From Diphasiastrum complanatum (lineage: Eukaryota > Streptophyta > Lycopodiopsida > Lycopodiales > Lycopodiaceae): a stretch of DNA of 64,000 nucleotides. The stretch lies in NCBI GenBank assembly GCA_029204225.1, contig CM055092.1, positions 71,551,472-71,615,471 of the forward strand, read 5' to 3'. Position 1 is the first letter of the stretch; the number at the start of each line of letters is the position of its first letter. The notes under the pieces are model-generated. The model ran no database searches. It saw only the letters and a program-made list of their open reading frames with translations, and had not been told where the DNA came from. Shown here in pieces: positions 23,590 through 35,700 of this stretch. Made by a program: the position numbers and the translations under genes.

Positions 23590-24555
23590 GACGAGTGTAA
23601 AATATGCTTTTCTAAATGGTGAGCTAGAAGAAGAGATGTTCATGGATCAAAATGAAGGCTTTGTAGTGAGGGGACAGGAGCATAAAGTATGTCACTTGAA
23701 GAAAGCACTTATTGGTCTCAAATTGCCTTGGAGTGGAGATGTGGCAAAAAGGACATGAGGTGGGACTAACACATGTCAAGTATGTCAAAGAGTTGTTGCA
23801 CAGGTTTAGGCTACAGGACTGCAAGCCAGTAAACACTCCCATTGAGCCAGTTAAAAAGCTTTCTAAGATTGATGAATCATAATGATTCGATGCTACACTA
23901 TATAGGAGGATAGGAGGGAGCCTGATTTACCTTACCATGACTACGCCATATCCATGCTATGTTGTTGGTATTGTAAGTTAGTTTATGGCAGCACCTACAG
24001 AAATGCATTGGAAGGTAGCCAAACGCATCTTGCGATATGTTAAAGGCACTTTCGATTATGGGTTGGTGTATAGAAAAAAGGAAAGTTTACATGAGCTATG
24101 TGGCTACGTGGATATAGATTGGGGATGTAATTGTGATGATCGTAGATCTACCATAGGGTATGCATTCCAATTTTGTTACAATTATTTTTCCTGGTCTAGT
24201 AGGAAGCAAAGTAAAGTTGCTTTGTCCATAGCAGAAGTAGAGTATAAGGCAATGTGTAGCACAGCACAAAAAGCCATTTGATTGAGGCAAATCTTGAATG
24301 AGATGGACGTGAAGCAAGAAAAACCCATGACTATCCATAGTGACATTCGGAGTGGCATTCAGCTGGCGAAGAATTTGGTGTTTCCCATGAGGACCAAACA
24401 CATCGAGATTCACTATCACTTCATACATGACAGGTTGTATTGTTCATTGTAGCACAGATGAGCAATTAGCTGATATTGTCACTAAGCCACTCATAAGAGA
24501 GAAGTTTGATAAGTTTAGATCAAGCTTTTTGTACTTAAAGTTTGTTAACTTTGAT
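23590..24555 (+). pseudogene. Ty1/copia pol relic (RT fragment and RNase H)
   Basis: RT motif YAFLNGELEEEMFMDQ and GFVVRGQEHKVCHLKKALIGLK (23595-23725) are joined directly to the region after YVDD: a deletion removes the catalytic YVDD part and resumes at QKGHEVGLTHVKYVKELL. Then follow SLIYLT, FMAAPTEMHWKVAKRILRYVKG, the RNase H motif CGYVDIDWG, KHIEIHYHFIHDR and ADIVTKPL. Stops lie near 23880, 23977 and 24281, and a frameshift near 24430. It is the same family as the minus-strand copy at 59.4-61.2 kb, with a shared stretch beyond the stop. Confidence 0.9.
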
Positions 24556-24599
24556 GCTATGTATATGAGAGTGAAAAAAAGTAGATTCTACTTTTATGG

Positions 24600-24760
24600 A
24601 GAGAGTTAGAATAAAAGTAGAGCTACTGTGTTACTGTATTGTGAGTCCGATCAGTGGATTAGGACCAGTTGGCCTCGCCACGAGGCAAGTCGATGGGACA
24701 CGCATCCCGTCAACGACAACCCAGGCCATGCATGGGTTGCCTTAAAGAAATCTATATGTA
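24600..24760 (+). mobile_element. Copia 3' LTR start (partial)
   Basis: Polypurine GGAGAGAG then TTAGAATAAAAG; about 130 bp align with the complement of 59230-59350, including GTTGGCCTCGCCACGAGGCA. LTR ends not resolved. Confidence 0.6.
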
Positions 24761-24906
24761 CAGTGTACTGCTATGGGAGCTTGTAGTGAAGAGTGTCTTT
24801 TTTAGCATGTTAATGTGTTGCATGATCTATGATCTTGTTTCAAACAAATTTTAACTCCCCATAATGCTTTAGGCTCTAATTCATCTCTAATATGTGTATA
24901 TAGTTT

Positions 24907-24951
<45 letters not shown>

Positions 24952-25110
24952 GTGCACTCTCCACACACCAACAACTACCCATAACTAAGTCCAATAAGGA
25001 TAGAGTGGAGTGAAAAAAAATAGTGTTTTTTTTGTTTTTATAGCTACCCATAACTAAGTCCAATAAGGATAGTGTGGAGTGAAAAAAGTAGTGTTTTTTT
25101 GTTTTTATAG
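24907..25110. repeat. (AC)n microsatellite and a 70-bp tandem duplication
   Basis: AC dinucleotides at 24907-24949. Then two copies (about 24971 and 25041) of CTACCCATAACTAAGTCC... through GTGGAGTGAAAAAA and GTTTTTATAG. Confidence 0.9.
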
Positions 25111-25801
25111 CTAGAAGTTCAACGAAGTTTTGAAATGCTAGAGGGCATTTGCACCATGCATTCAAGTGTAACTAAATCCCTATCCTTGGGCTTCAATCAC
25201 AATAGAAATAAGCATTATGCCAAAGTCAATAAATTTGTTGTCCGATAAAATGATTCTTGTACATAATGTGAGGTATTTCTATCTTTTATCTCTTGTGTTT
25301 AGACCTATCTTGTGATTGTATCTATTATAGTTGTTATTCATGTTCGGAGATCATAAGAAAATGATTTGCTTTGCATAGTTACATAGCAAATCAATGATGT
25401 TTATCTAAATTCAAGAAAATAGTGAATTCTCTCCAAAAGAAAGGTTATGGGAAAGGGAATAGAAAGTGGTTTATTGGAATTAAAGAAATTGTGTGTATTA
25501 TTTGTTCCACGATAGCAAATTTGTAGGGTAGCGTGCACATGTCACTAAACATTTTGTATTTGACATGTCCACAATCAAACCAACATCTAGTGTTGATCCA
25601 GTGAACAAGATGGCATGAAATGGAGATGGCAACCTAGGAAGGTCATGGGTTTGCCTTGACCAAGTTAGTGAGCACAGGGTTGGATGACTTTAGGAGCACA
25701 CATTTACGTACCCAAGTGTTGAATCTTCTCTCCAAAATCACACAATCATTTGTTAAAGTGTATTTTGTAGAATTTCATTATCTTTAAGAATTGCCACATA
25801 T

Positions 25802-26015
25802 TATGTGATATTTTATACATATTGTTTTGATCAAATAGTGTGCAAGATCTCATGATAATCGCCACTTGCAAGATGAAAGAGGAGGACATTGAGGCACAAG
25901 CTCTATTTTGTGATATTTTATACATAGTGTTTTTATTAAATAATGTGTAAGATCTCATGACAATTTCCATTTGCAAGATGAAAGAGGATGACAATGAGGC
26001 ACAAGCTATGTTTTG
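25802..26015. repeat. Two-copy tandem duplication, ~108-bp unit
   Basis: GTGATATTTTATACATA begins near 25804 and 25910; both units include AAGATCTCATGA-AAT, TTGCAAGATGAAAGAGGA and GAGGCACAAGCT. Confidence 0.9.
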
Positions 26016-26325
26016 GAATCTGTTAAATTAGACTGGAGTAAAAAGAGGACTTCAAAGAGGTAGACTTCGATGGCTTGATGGTAGATGAAGCATAAGCAAA
26101 TTGGAGAGCCATTTGTATGATGTACAAATGGTGTACAATGGGGGACGGAAGAACATGTTGCATGGTCATGGGTGATTGTGTCTTTTTCATTGGGAGAAAA
26201 GTCTTCACATACACAATTCAACATGTATTCAAGCAACATCAAGAAGAACACAAAGACATATGTCGCGACTGATATTCAGCTTAATTTTCCAACACTTACG
26301 ACTTCATATCTTTAGTAGCACAAGA

Positions 26326-26535
26326 ACTATTCACAAAGGTAAAGTTTTTAGATCATATGGTGGTGGTGAATATTTTTCACTTGCATTTGTTGATTTATTT
26401 CGTTTGAATAACATCAAGATGTAATAAGTTGTTCCTTGTGGCCTTAATAGAATGGTGCATTTCAAAGGAAGAATCAAAGTACTGTGGTGATGGCAAGATT
26501 GATGATTAAGGACAATAATTTGCTTGTAGGATGAA
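26326..26535 (+). pseudogene. Ty1/copia integrase remnant
   Basis: Reads KVFRSYGGGEYFSLAFVDLFR (altered from the RSDNGGEF-type second catalytic Asp motif) followed by TAA and, in another frame, QRKNQSTVVMARLMIKDNN, equivalent to the ERKNRT...EMARSML motif with the catalytic Glu region. It is short and shifted, with the catalytic Asp replaced. The rest of the element was not identified. Confidence 0.7.
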
Positions 26536-26539
26536 GCGC

Positions 26540-28450
26540 ATAGTAGAGTGGTCCATGTGTTTCATAGGTGCCTAAAAAAGACAATGGAAGAAAGAATGGC
26601 TAAGAAGTATTTTACAAAAAGTAAACCAAAAGGTTCGCATCTCATAAAATTTGGGTGCTAATCCTACACCCGCGCTCCAAAAGAAATAAGTCAAGGGTGG
26701 GTGGCTAAAGGGGGAAGGTTTGTGTGGCTCAAGATGCCTAAAGGAGGAGGCTACTTGAGGGTTGGTGTGTAAGGGTGTCAACATAAGGGATAGATAGACT
26801 TGTAGCAATGGGGGCTTGGAAGTGACATGTTTGGGGCAACAGTAGAAATCAAACATGAATTAAAGGAGGAGAGATTTCCAAGGTTGGCCTAAGTCCCATA
26901 ATGCTCCCCAACTCTTAACTTTGATGATATGTTCTAGGTGTCCTTAAGGAGTGGGAGCAATGCAAATGTCTCAACTAAGAAGGCTTCTTTCTTCTCTCCA
27001 AATAAAAAGCTTGAGATGCATGATATTCGAATAGGAGAAATTTTGTGACCATCGATGAAGCAAGATGGAATACACATGGTAGGTAGTGATTATATGTTTG
27101 ATGACAATGACTCTTGTCGTTAAATTGAGGCAAGAGGGGATCCCATTAGGCAAATTTCCTACCAAAGATCTCGATGAATCGATAAGCTTTGTCTTTTGGA
27201 GAAAGAAACCCAAATTGATGCACCCAATTTCCATAAATGGTGTCGTGAGGGGTAATGGGCATACCGGAAATTTTGAGCCAATCAATAGAGGTATCTTAGG
27301 TTAAGCATAAGATCTTAGATTGTTGAGGCTAACGATTGAAGTAAGTTAAGTACAAGTTCTTTATAGAATCAATCACAACAAATGGAATGATATAAAAGAC
27401 TCATGGATTGAGCTCCAAGGAAGAATATCAAAATGCAATTTCATTTAACTCTTTTACTAGGATTTAGTTTGGATGACAAGACCTACATTTTGAAGCAATT
27501 GTTTGGATTTAAGTATCTAGACATTTTAAGTAATTTTCATTACAAGAAAGGAGAATACAAAGGTGGTGGCTATGGTGTGAAGATTTGCTCTTCCTGTTCA
27601 TGCTTACGATAGTGTGAAGATTTGTTCTTCCTCTTCATGCTTGCGATGGCTCTTGTGACCTTGTTACGCTATGATATGCTTGTTATTGTACGAGCTTTAT
27701 GTAGACCCAGAGAAGCAATATGACATATTATAAATAGATTGAAAAAGAGTTGGGTTTTCAAACCATCAAAATTATTCCATGTGTAAGGTGGGTTATATTG
27801 TTGGACTTAGACTATTTATGTCATACTTTGTATTTGTTTATTACATATTTTATTGTGCTTAAAAGGTCAAAGTTAAGATGATTTACGGCGACAAAAGATT
27901 AGGATGCATGATGTGGGGCATTTTCCATCATAGCCACTTGAGGTCAAAGTCTATAGCCACAAGAGATGGCAACTAGTACAAAGAGTAGTAAAAAAGGCTA
28001 CCAACATCTTTGTCAAAAAAAAATTGACTAAATACACATGAGTTTGTTTTTCATGAGCTCAAGAGTGAAATTTGTAGAAATCAAATAACAGTAAAAAAAA
28101 TTATGCTTCATTCGACTTAAAAGAGTAGGTATTTGTGTAATAGTACGACTTGAATTTAATTGAAACAATTATGCTCATCTTATCCTACCACAAAGTTAGT
28201 CAATCATATCAATAAGATGGAATAACCAACATCCTTTACATAGTAGGAACAAGTTTGTATAGTATGCATAGAAAAGAACAATAAAAATGGATGCGGTCTT
28301 CATGTACATCATGAAAAATGATGACAAACAAGCTCGTGAAACTCAAGACTAGGTATGGCTGTCAGAGCATTGCTTGCAATAAGAAGCCTAATAATCCAAA
28401 TTCCTATAACAGTAAGATTAATTTTTTGACATTGTCATCATTTTTTATAT
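26540..28450. other. No recognisable gene
   Basis: Only short open stretches; one at 27086-27304 (72 codons, plus) has no recognised motif. The right edge is the 3' flank of the protease gene. Confidence 0.5.
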
Positions 28451-28457
28451 TTTTGTC

Positions 28458-31400
28458 TTAGATAAAATCCTCGGGAAGAACCGGATAAGAGGCACAAGTT
28501 GCAATTCCTGAAAAATCAGAAACAATTGGACTTCAGTATTTTTTTTGTCAAAAATTAACACGTAACAAAATCTCCCAATAAACAAGATAATTCATATGTA
28601 TGAGAATCAAGACCAGCAAACCTAGAAAAAGTAGATTTTGATCTTTGAGAATGCAATTACAGTCTTTCTTTAGCTATATTTCAATGTAAAAGTTACGGGA
28701 ATGATTCTTTACCACACATATTCTTTCCAAGAAGCATGTGGAAATATCCATTCAAGCCCCAATTTGCACCCCAGGAGTTTTTTATGATCCAATAAGGCGT
28801 CCCACTTTCATCATAGTCGTAACCTACTGCTAGAACAGCGTGGTTCACCGTCTGCTTACACATTCATTACAAACCCAAAATAACAAAGAAGTTAATCACA
28901 GTAAATAGCATGTTTGTAAAACTACATGATTTGCACCTGTATCAGAAGCAACTAAAACTTCTTGTGAGCAATCTTACATGCACCAAACAATTCTCTACCA
29001 TACCATGTTATACAACAGTTGTCTTTTTAGCATCTACCATACCATGAATATTTCCATAGAATTTTCAGGATTTTATATATGTTCAATGTCTTTATGTCCA
29101 AACCCCCAGTCATAAGAACGTTGTTGGGTTGAATCTTGCCAGGTTACAATGCAGCATGCCGACTCAAAGTGGCCTTCAGGTAGTCACGAGTCATTTAAAG
29201 CACAAATATAATTTCTCATAGTAAAATCAAGAACCTTTCCTTTGGGCCACCCACCACCATGCTCAATGTTGGTGGATTCGTTGCTCATCTTTGAAATCTC
29301 TATCGCCACTAGGTGCTCTACAATTTCACTAAAGCTTGCATATAGCTTAGCAAAGAGCAATTGACTTGGAAATTCATTGATTGACTTTTAAACTAGAAAA
29401 AATCTTGAAATTTTGAATCTTATTGCTCATGGTAAAAACATTAATCAGTCAACACCAAAAAAAGAAGACAAATCTAGTCTCCAGCCTGACATTTGAAGCC
29501 ATTAATAAGAAGGCATTATCTGTCTACTTTATGCCAACATTGTTAGAAGTCACTATTTGTCCTTTAATGGAGATTCCTTTGTTGATGCTCTGACTGTGAA
29601 GTCGAGGTACCAGAAGGTACACCCTAGACGGCTGTTAGGGGTCACCAGAGTTTATTTTCTCCCTGGGTGGAATCTTCTCCAAAGATCGTATGGTGAGCTC
29701 AGAGCTTTCTCCAGGCTTGGATCGCGTGAATTCATGGGGTAAATGCCATATTTAATAAAGTTGGGGCAATGTATATGGTTTTGAGGACCCAAGGAGCATT
29801 TTTAAACTTTTGGTCCATGTACTCAAGTTTGGAGAGGCCCAACTCATACCATGGGGCAAGTGACCTTCTTCTCCAATTAGCACTTGGCTGTCCAATGCCA
29901 AGGCTTTTCATTTGCTTTTGTAACTCCTATGTAACACATGGCTCTTGGCTGTTGGCTTTTGGATATTCCACATTGGCACCCATTGGCCTTTGGATTTGTC
30001 TATATCTACTAGTACAAATAGGCGCCTTCTTTCTGCTGAAGGAGAGGAGGAAGAGCCTGAAGAGGCTGGAGAGACTAGAGAGAGTGGCAATGCTTGTGTA
30101 CATACATCCTTTGTGTAGAGATTTGTCTCCACTGATATCCTACTTTGCTTCCACTTGTATGCATAATTTGTGATCGTTCGTAGAACGTTAATTGCTTAAT
30201 TCATTGTGAATGTTTCCGCTTCTAGTTCACCTTGAATTCCGACAAACATTTCCTCAAATAAGGAAATGAAACTTATGCTTGTATAAACTCTTCAGCTTAT
30301 AAAACAAAATATGAGATAATTTGTTTCTGATAAACTCATAAATAGGATAAGTTCACTTTTTCATTATGCTGGTGCAAAGTTTCATCGCTCTTTTGTGCAA
30401 GTGTGCAAGAATATCAACTTGGCCTTCTGCAATTGCTAAGTGTCTATTGAAATTTTTGTTGCCCTAGGCTGTCTTGCGTAACCTCGCCTCATCGTGTAAA
30501 TCTTACCACCTTCACATATGGGAGAGGGGACACAAACTCAAACTAATCCACATGTGGGAGGACCCATAACATTTATGCTAGGTGGTGTCACAAGTCCCAA
30601 GAATGTGATAACTTTAGAGTGGTATCATGCGAGTCGAAACAGTCAACAATCTGTCGACCCGTGTTGGAGTTAAAACAGTCAATAATTTTGTCGATTTGAG
30701 TTGGAGTTGAAACAGTCGACAATTTGCCACTGATAGTTTTACTGTTGAGACTCCCTCGATTAATTGCTCACTAGTGCCAGGTGAAGTATTAACTTTTAGC
30801 AAGCAATTAATGAGGGGCACTTGTGATGATCACCTAGTTTCATCTGTTTATAAAAGACCTCATGAATAATAATAATAGGTGCAAGATAAGCCTTGGATAG
30901 GATTCAACTAAACTAGGAAGAGTGCACATCAAGAACCTATATGAAGGGGTAGGAGGTCAAATCATTCAACTTGGACAGGTGGATGGTGACTATATTGTAA
31001 ACTCACCAATACACAATCTTGTGTAACATCTATGTGCTACAAAAAGCTTGAGAATCAGCTACCTCTACAAGCAACAATTGAGGTGCATTCTCAAGTATAG
31101 TATGAATATGAAAAAATTACTTTGTTGCTAATACAAGAATGTGTTGTCAATGTCCATTGATGCAATATACAATCTCTTGGATATCAAGATTCTCAATTGT
31201 ATGTGTTGCAGCTTTTGGCATGACCAATCCACATAGCATATGCCAAATATCTATGACAATTTAAGTCATCAGCTGGTTGCCTTGGGTGACAATATACGAG
31301 GTATAACTCGAAAGCATAGCCACCATCACCCTCGTTAAATATGAAGAGTGATCGTAGCATCAAAAATTTGCTTGCAATATTATAGCATGATGACTTGGGC

Positions 31401-32682
31401 TCTTACACTTAGTGCAAGTTCTTCAATAGGACGGCAACTGTAATTGATGGATCATGGAAGAAAGTAGAAAAGTAGTAGAAGAGCAAAAGCATGAGTGGTT
31501 ACTGGTGCATAACATCAACCAATAGCGTTGAAAGTCGACTTGTGACCTTAAATGTTGAATAGTAAGGCACCTCTTGAACAACATACTTCTCTAAAGTAGC
31601 AACAAGAGATTTGGATAAGAAGTCTATAAAGTGAAAATACATCACACCGAGTGTACCATACTACTACAAGTTGTCGAAGATGTCTCACTACCGAGACAAA
31701 GATCAGTCACAAAATCTTTCAAATCATGCTTGGAGAATCTAGGAGGATTCTTTGTCCGTATCATGGTTATGAGTCCTCCGCCAAGTCTGCCAAGTCCAAG
31801 TAGAAGCTTGACTATTTATATGAATAGTGGCTAGTTATATCCTCTATTTTGCTCTTTTGATTATTTGAAAATCTCAAACTTTGCAAACATATTTTTGCAT
31901 AAATTGGCATTTGATACTATGTTTTATAGGGCAGTTTGTCCATTGATTAGGAAAGAATTGATCCATCTAGGATCAAACCGTCAAATTGTTTTGAAGTTTT
32001 TATTTTGTTGGCATTACTTTTGGCCTTCTGTTATACCACAAAGAATTGCTAGCTCAGGGTTTAGGGTGCAGTTACAACTTTGTACAATGTAGACTATAGT
32101 TAATCAAGTCATGTCTCTTGATTGTTAATGTATGAATTATAGATGTGAAGTTTGTGGTGGCTTCAATGCTTAGTGTTATAAGCTATAAATAAAATTTAAA
32201 GAGCTCTTTGAAATTGTTTTGAAACACATTAGTACATGCCTGATCAATGATAGCAAGACACCTAGTGATTGAACCTTAGAATCAGATCAGTGGCTGGTCA
32301 ATGTTAAACCTTGTCTTAAAGATGAAGAGCTTTTTGAAATTGGTTTATAGCATGGTAGCAATGTTTAACGATTCATGGCTGCATTGGTAACGGCTCAAAT
32401 CAATTTAAACCGCTTATCAAAGGTTCAAGTCACCAGTGAAAAAAAAAGTGGTTGTTTGAACCTCAAACTGTGTCGAATCAATACTAGTTCGCACTCACCC
32501 AGTTTGTTTCATAGATTGGAGGCTTGAATCATTGGTGAAAAAATAAGGCCCTAATGGGTGTAAATTTGGGATTTTTTTTTTACAATGTGGCAAGAGTGTT
32601 TGGACAGAGTGAGGGAAATAAGAGAGAATGCGTCAAGAGTGTGAGAGGAGGAAAGAGGGCAAGAGAGGAGAGAACTATTAAT

Positions 32683-32733
<51 letters not shown>

Positions 32734-35700
32734 TAGATGATAAAAGAGGGGATTAGATATTGGAATTAAGGGTTTAAAGTTTGGGGGTAGATATTAGATA
32801 CTAGCTGGTAGCTACCATGTGTTGCGCCGGCGCCTCAAAGGGCGTTGGGACTTGAGCGGTTTCCCCAACACGCGCTTAAGTCTAACATTCATCCATCATG
32901 CACTTACGTAAAAGCCAACTCAGAAACATAACAAGCTTAACCATTCAGACTTAAGAAAACTGGAATCCCAACCAACCCGAAAGCCAACTCAAAATCCGTC
33001 CCCAAAAGGTAACCAAAGGCAAAGACAAGCCACACATGAAACCCAAGGCATAGTGGTCGCCAAACTGACCGATTGGCATAGCGGCAAGCCCCATGTCGAT
33101 GACAGGGACCCTTAGGCGCCAGCGACGCAAAAAGGTTGTAGTAAGGGTCCTTCCACTTGGACCAGTCCCGGAGGCGAAACCGAAATGGTAATCATCCCCA
33201 AGGATCAACTTTATTAGATTTGGAAGAGGTTACATTCATACATAGACTGACCGGTCTCGGGGCCACCAACACGTGCTGGGCATTGTGCCTGGCTCATGCT
33301 GGTAGAGGGAGCTGAGACCTGGCGACTGGATTCTTGGCGCTGGTTGAGCTGCCCAAGTTTCTGTCTGCCGGACTCCCCCTATAGTTCTGCTGTGATTCGG
33401 CGCACCCCCTCTGTTCTGAAACATAGTGCTTTCTGGTAAAGCACGCTTTTTGGGACTTAGTTTTTATTTTGCTGATTAAGCCTGGCAAGCCTGGCAGAAT
33501 CAGTCTGGCTCCCGGACATGAGTCCCGGGAGCCGTTCCGGTGGCAGAATCAACTTGCTTCTTGGAACAATCGGTAGCCGACCATTGCTTATCTCGAAGGG
33601 TGCCCTTCCAGTAGATCTGTTCACTTGGTTGTTATGTGCAAACTCGAGAATATCCAAGTAGTATCAGATTGGTCCCAAGCGACATAATTTCGTAAATATT
33701 GTTCAATCCGTCGATTGACTCGCTCCGTTTGCCCATCTGTCTGAGGGTGATATGCAGTACTGAAATTCAGTCCGGTTCCCACGAGGCGAAATAGACAAGT
33801 CCAAAACTTTCCGACGAACTTGGTGTCTCAGTCAAAAATAATCGTTCTAGGCAGGCCGTGGTATTTGAAAACACATTTGAAAAATAACCTTGCCACTTCT
33901 TCAGCTGTCACTAAACTTTTAGTTGGTACTAGATGAACTTGCTTTGAAAAGCGGTCAACCACCACATAAATTGAGTCGAAGCCTTGGCACCGTGGTAGTT
34001 GAACAATAAAATCCATGCTCACCGAATCCCATGGGTATGCTGGTACCGGAAATGGTTGGAGTAGTCCAGCTGGAGCTAGCGGTTCCACCTTCACTTGTTG
34101 ACATGTCGGGCATGTTTGCACATAGGATTCAACGTCTGCCCACATACTTGGCAATAGAAGCCTCTTTTGAGAAGTTCATACATGCGATTCACCCCTGGAT
34201 GCCCGGCGGCTAGTACGTCATGATGTTCTCGCAAGACTTTCTTCCTCAGGTTGATGTTGTCTGGGACATATACTCTGCGTTGTTTATAAACAACCATTTG
34301 ATCTTTCCAAGTGAAATGTTTATGAGGCTTTCCCAGCTGGAATTCGATCATTAAGTCCTTCGCCAACGCATCTACACCATAATTCTCCCTGATTTCTTGG
34401 AGTAGGCCAGTCACCTGAGTTGTCACTGTTGCCATCAAGTGTTCCTGTCTACTTAGTGCGTCCGCCACCACATTGTTCTTTCCCGCCGTGTGTAAAATGT
34501 CTATATTGAATTTTGAGAGAAAGTTTTGCCATCGCATTTGCTTTGGCGTGAGCATACCTTGGGATGAGAAGTACTTGAGTGATACATTATCAGTGAACGC
34601 CTTAAAGGGTTTTCCTGCCACATAATGTCTCCAATGCTCCACAGCTTGAACTACTGCGACCATTTCTTTTTCATGAGTTGGCCATCATCGCTCTACGTCA
34701 CTCAATTTCTTTGAAAAATATGCAACAGGTTTTCCGTCTTGCATCAGCACGGCCCCAATAGCAAAGTTCGATGCGTCTGTATGTATTTCAAAAGGTTTGC
34801 TAAAGTCCGGTAAGGTAAGGATGGGTTCTTGAGTGATCCGTCGTTTTAGTTCATGGAACGCTGCTTCACATTCCGGTGTCCATGTCATCTTCAGATGAAT
34901 CTTGGTCTGCTCCAACAGTGGTGCCACAATTTTGCTAAATGCCTCAATGAATCTCCTGTAAAAGTTACATAAGCCCACAAAGGATTTGATGCCATGAACA
35001 GTTTTAGGTGCTAGCCAATCCAAGATAGCCTTGATCTTCTTAGGATCCATTCGAATCCGTCCGTGGCCTATAACATGTCCAAGGAAGTCAACTTCCTCCA
35101 CCACAAACTCACATTTCTCTCTTTTCGCGAACAAGCAGTTCCTCCTCAGTCGTTGGAGAACTGTCCTTAAATGTTTAATGTGATCTTTAAGGTTCCGGCT
35201 AAATACTAATATGTCATCGATGTACACAATGACAAATTCATCCAGGCAGTCTTGAAATATATTGTTCATCAACGTGCAAAAAGTGGCTGGTGCGTTTGTT
35301 AGACCGAATGGCATCACCAGGAACTCGTGACTCCCGTACCGCGTTCGAAACGCCGCTTTGTGCTCATCACCTTTAGCTATTCGAATTTGATGATATCCAG
35401 ATCTGAGATCTATTCGGCTAAAGTATTTGGCATGTTTGAGTTGGTCGAATAGGTCATCAATTCTAGGCATGGGGTACTTGTTCTTGATGGTACTCTTGTT
35501 AAGCATGCGATAATCCACACACATTCGAAGAGTTTTGTCCGCCTTTTCCACGAACAACACTGGGGCTCCAAAAGGTGAAGCGCTAGGTCTAATAAAACCT
35601 TTGTCTATCAATTCACCAAGTTGTCGTTTCAGTTCCGCCAACTCCTCTTGTGACATTCTGTAGGGTGCTCGTGAAGTTGGCTCTGTTCCTGGTACCAACT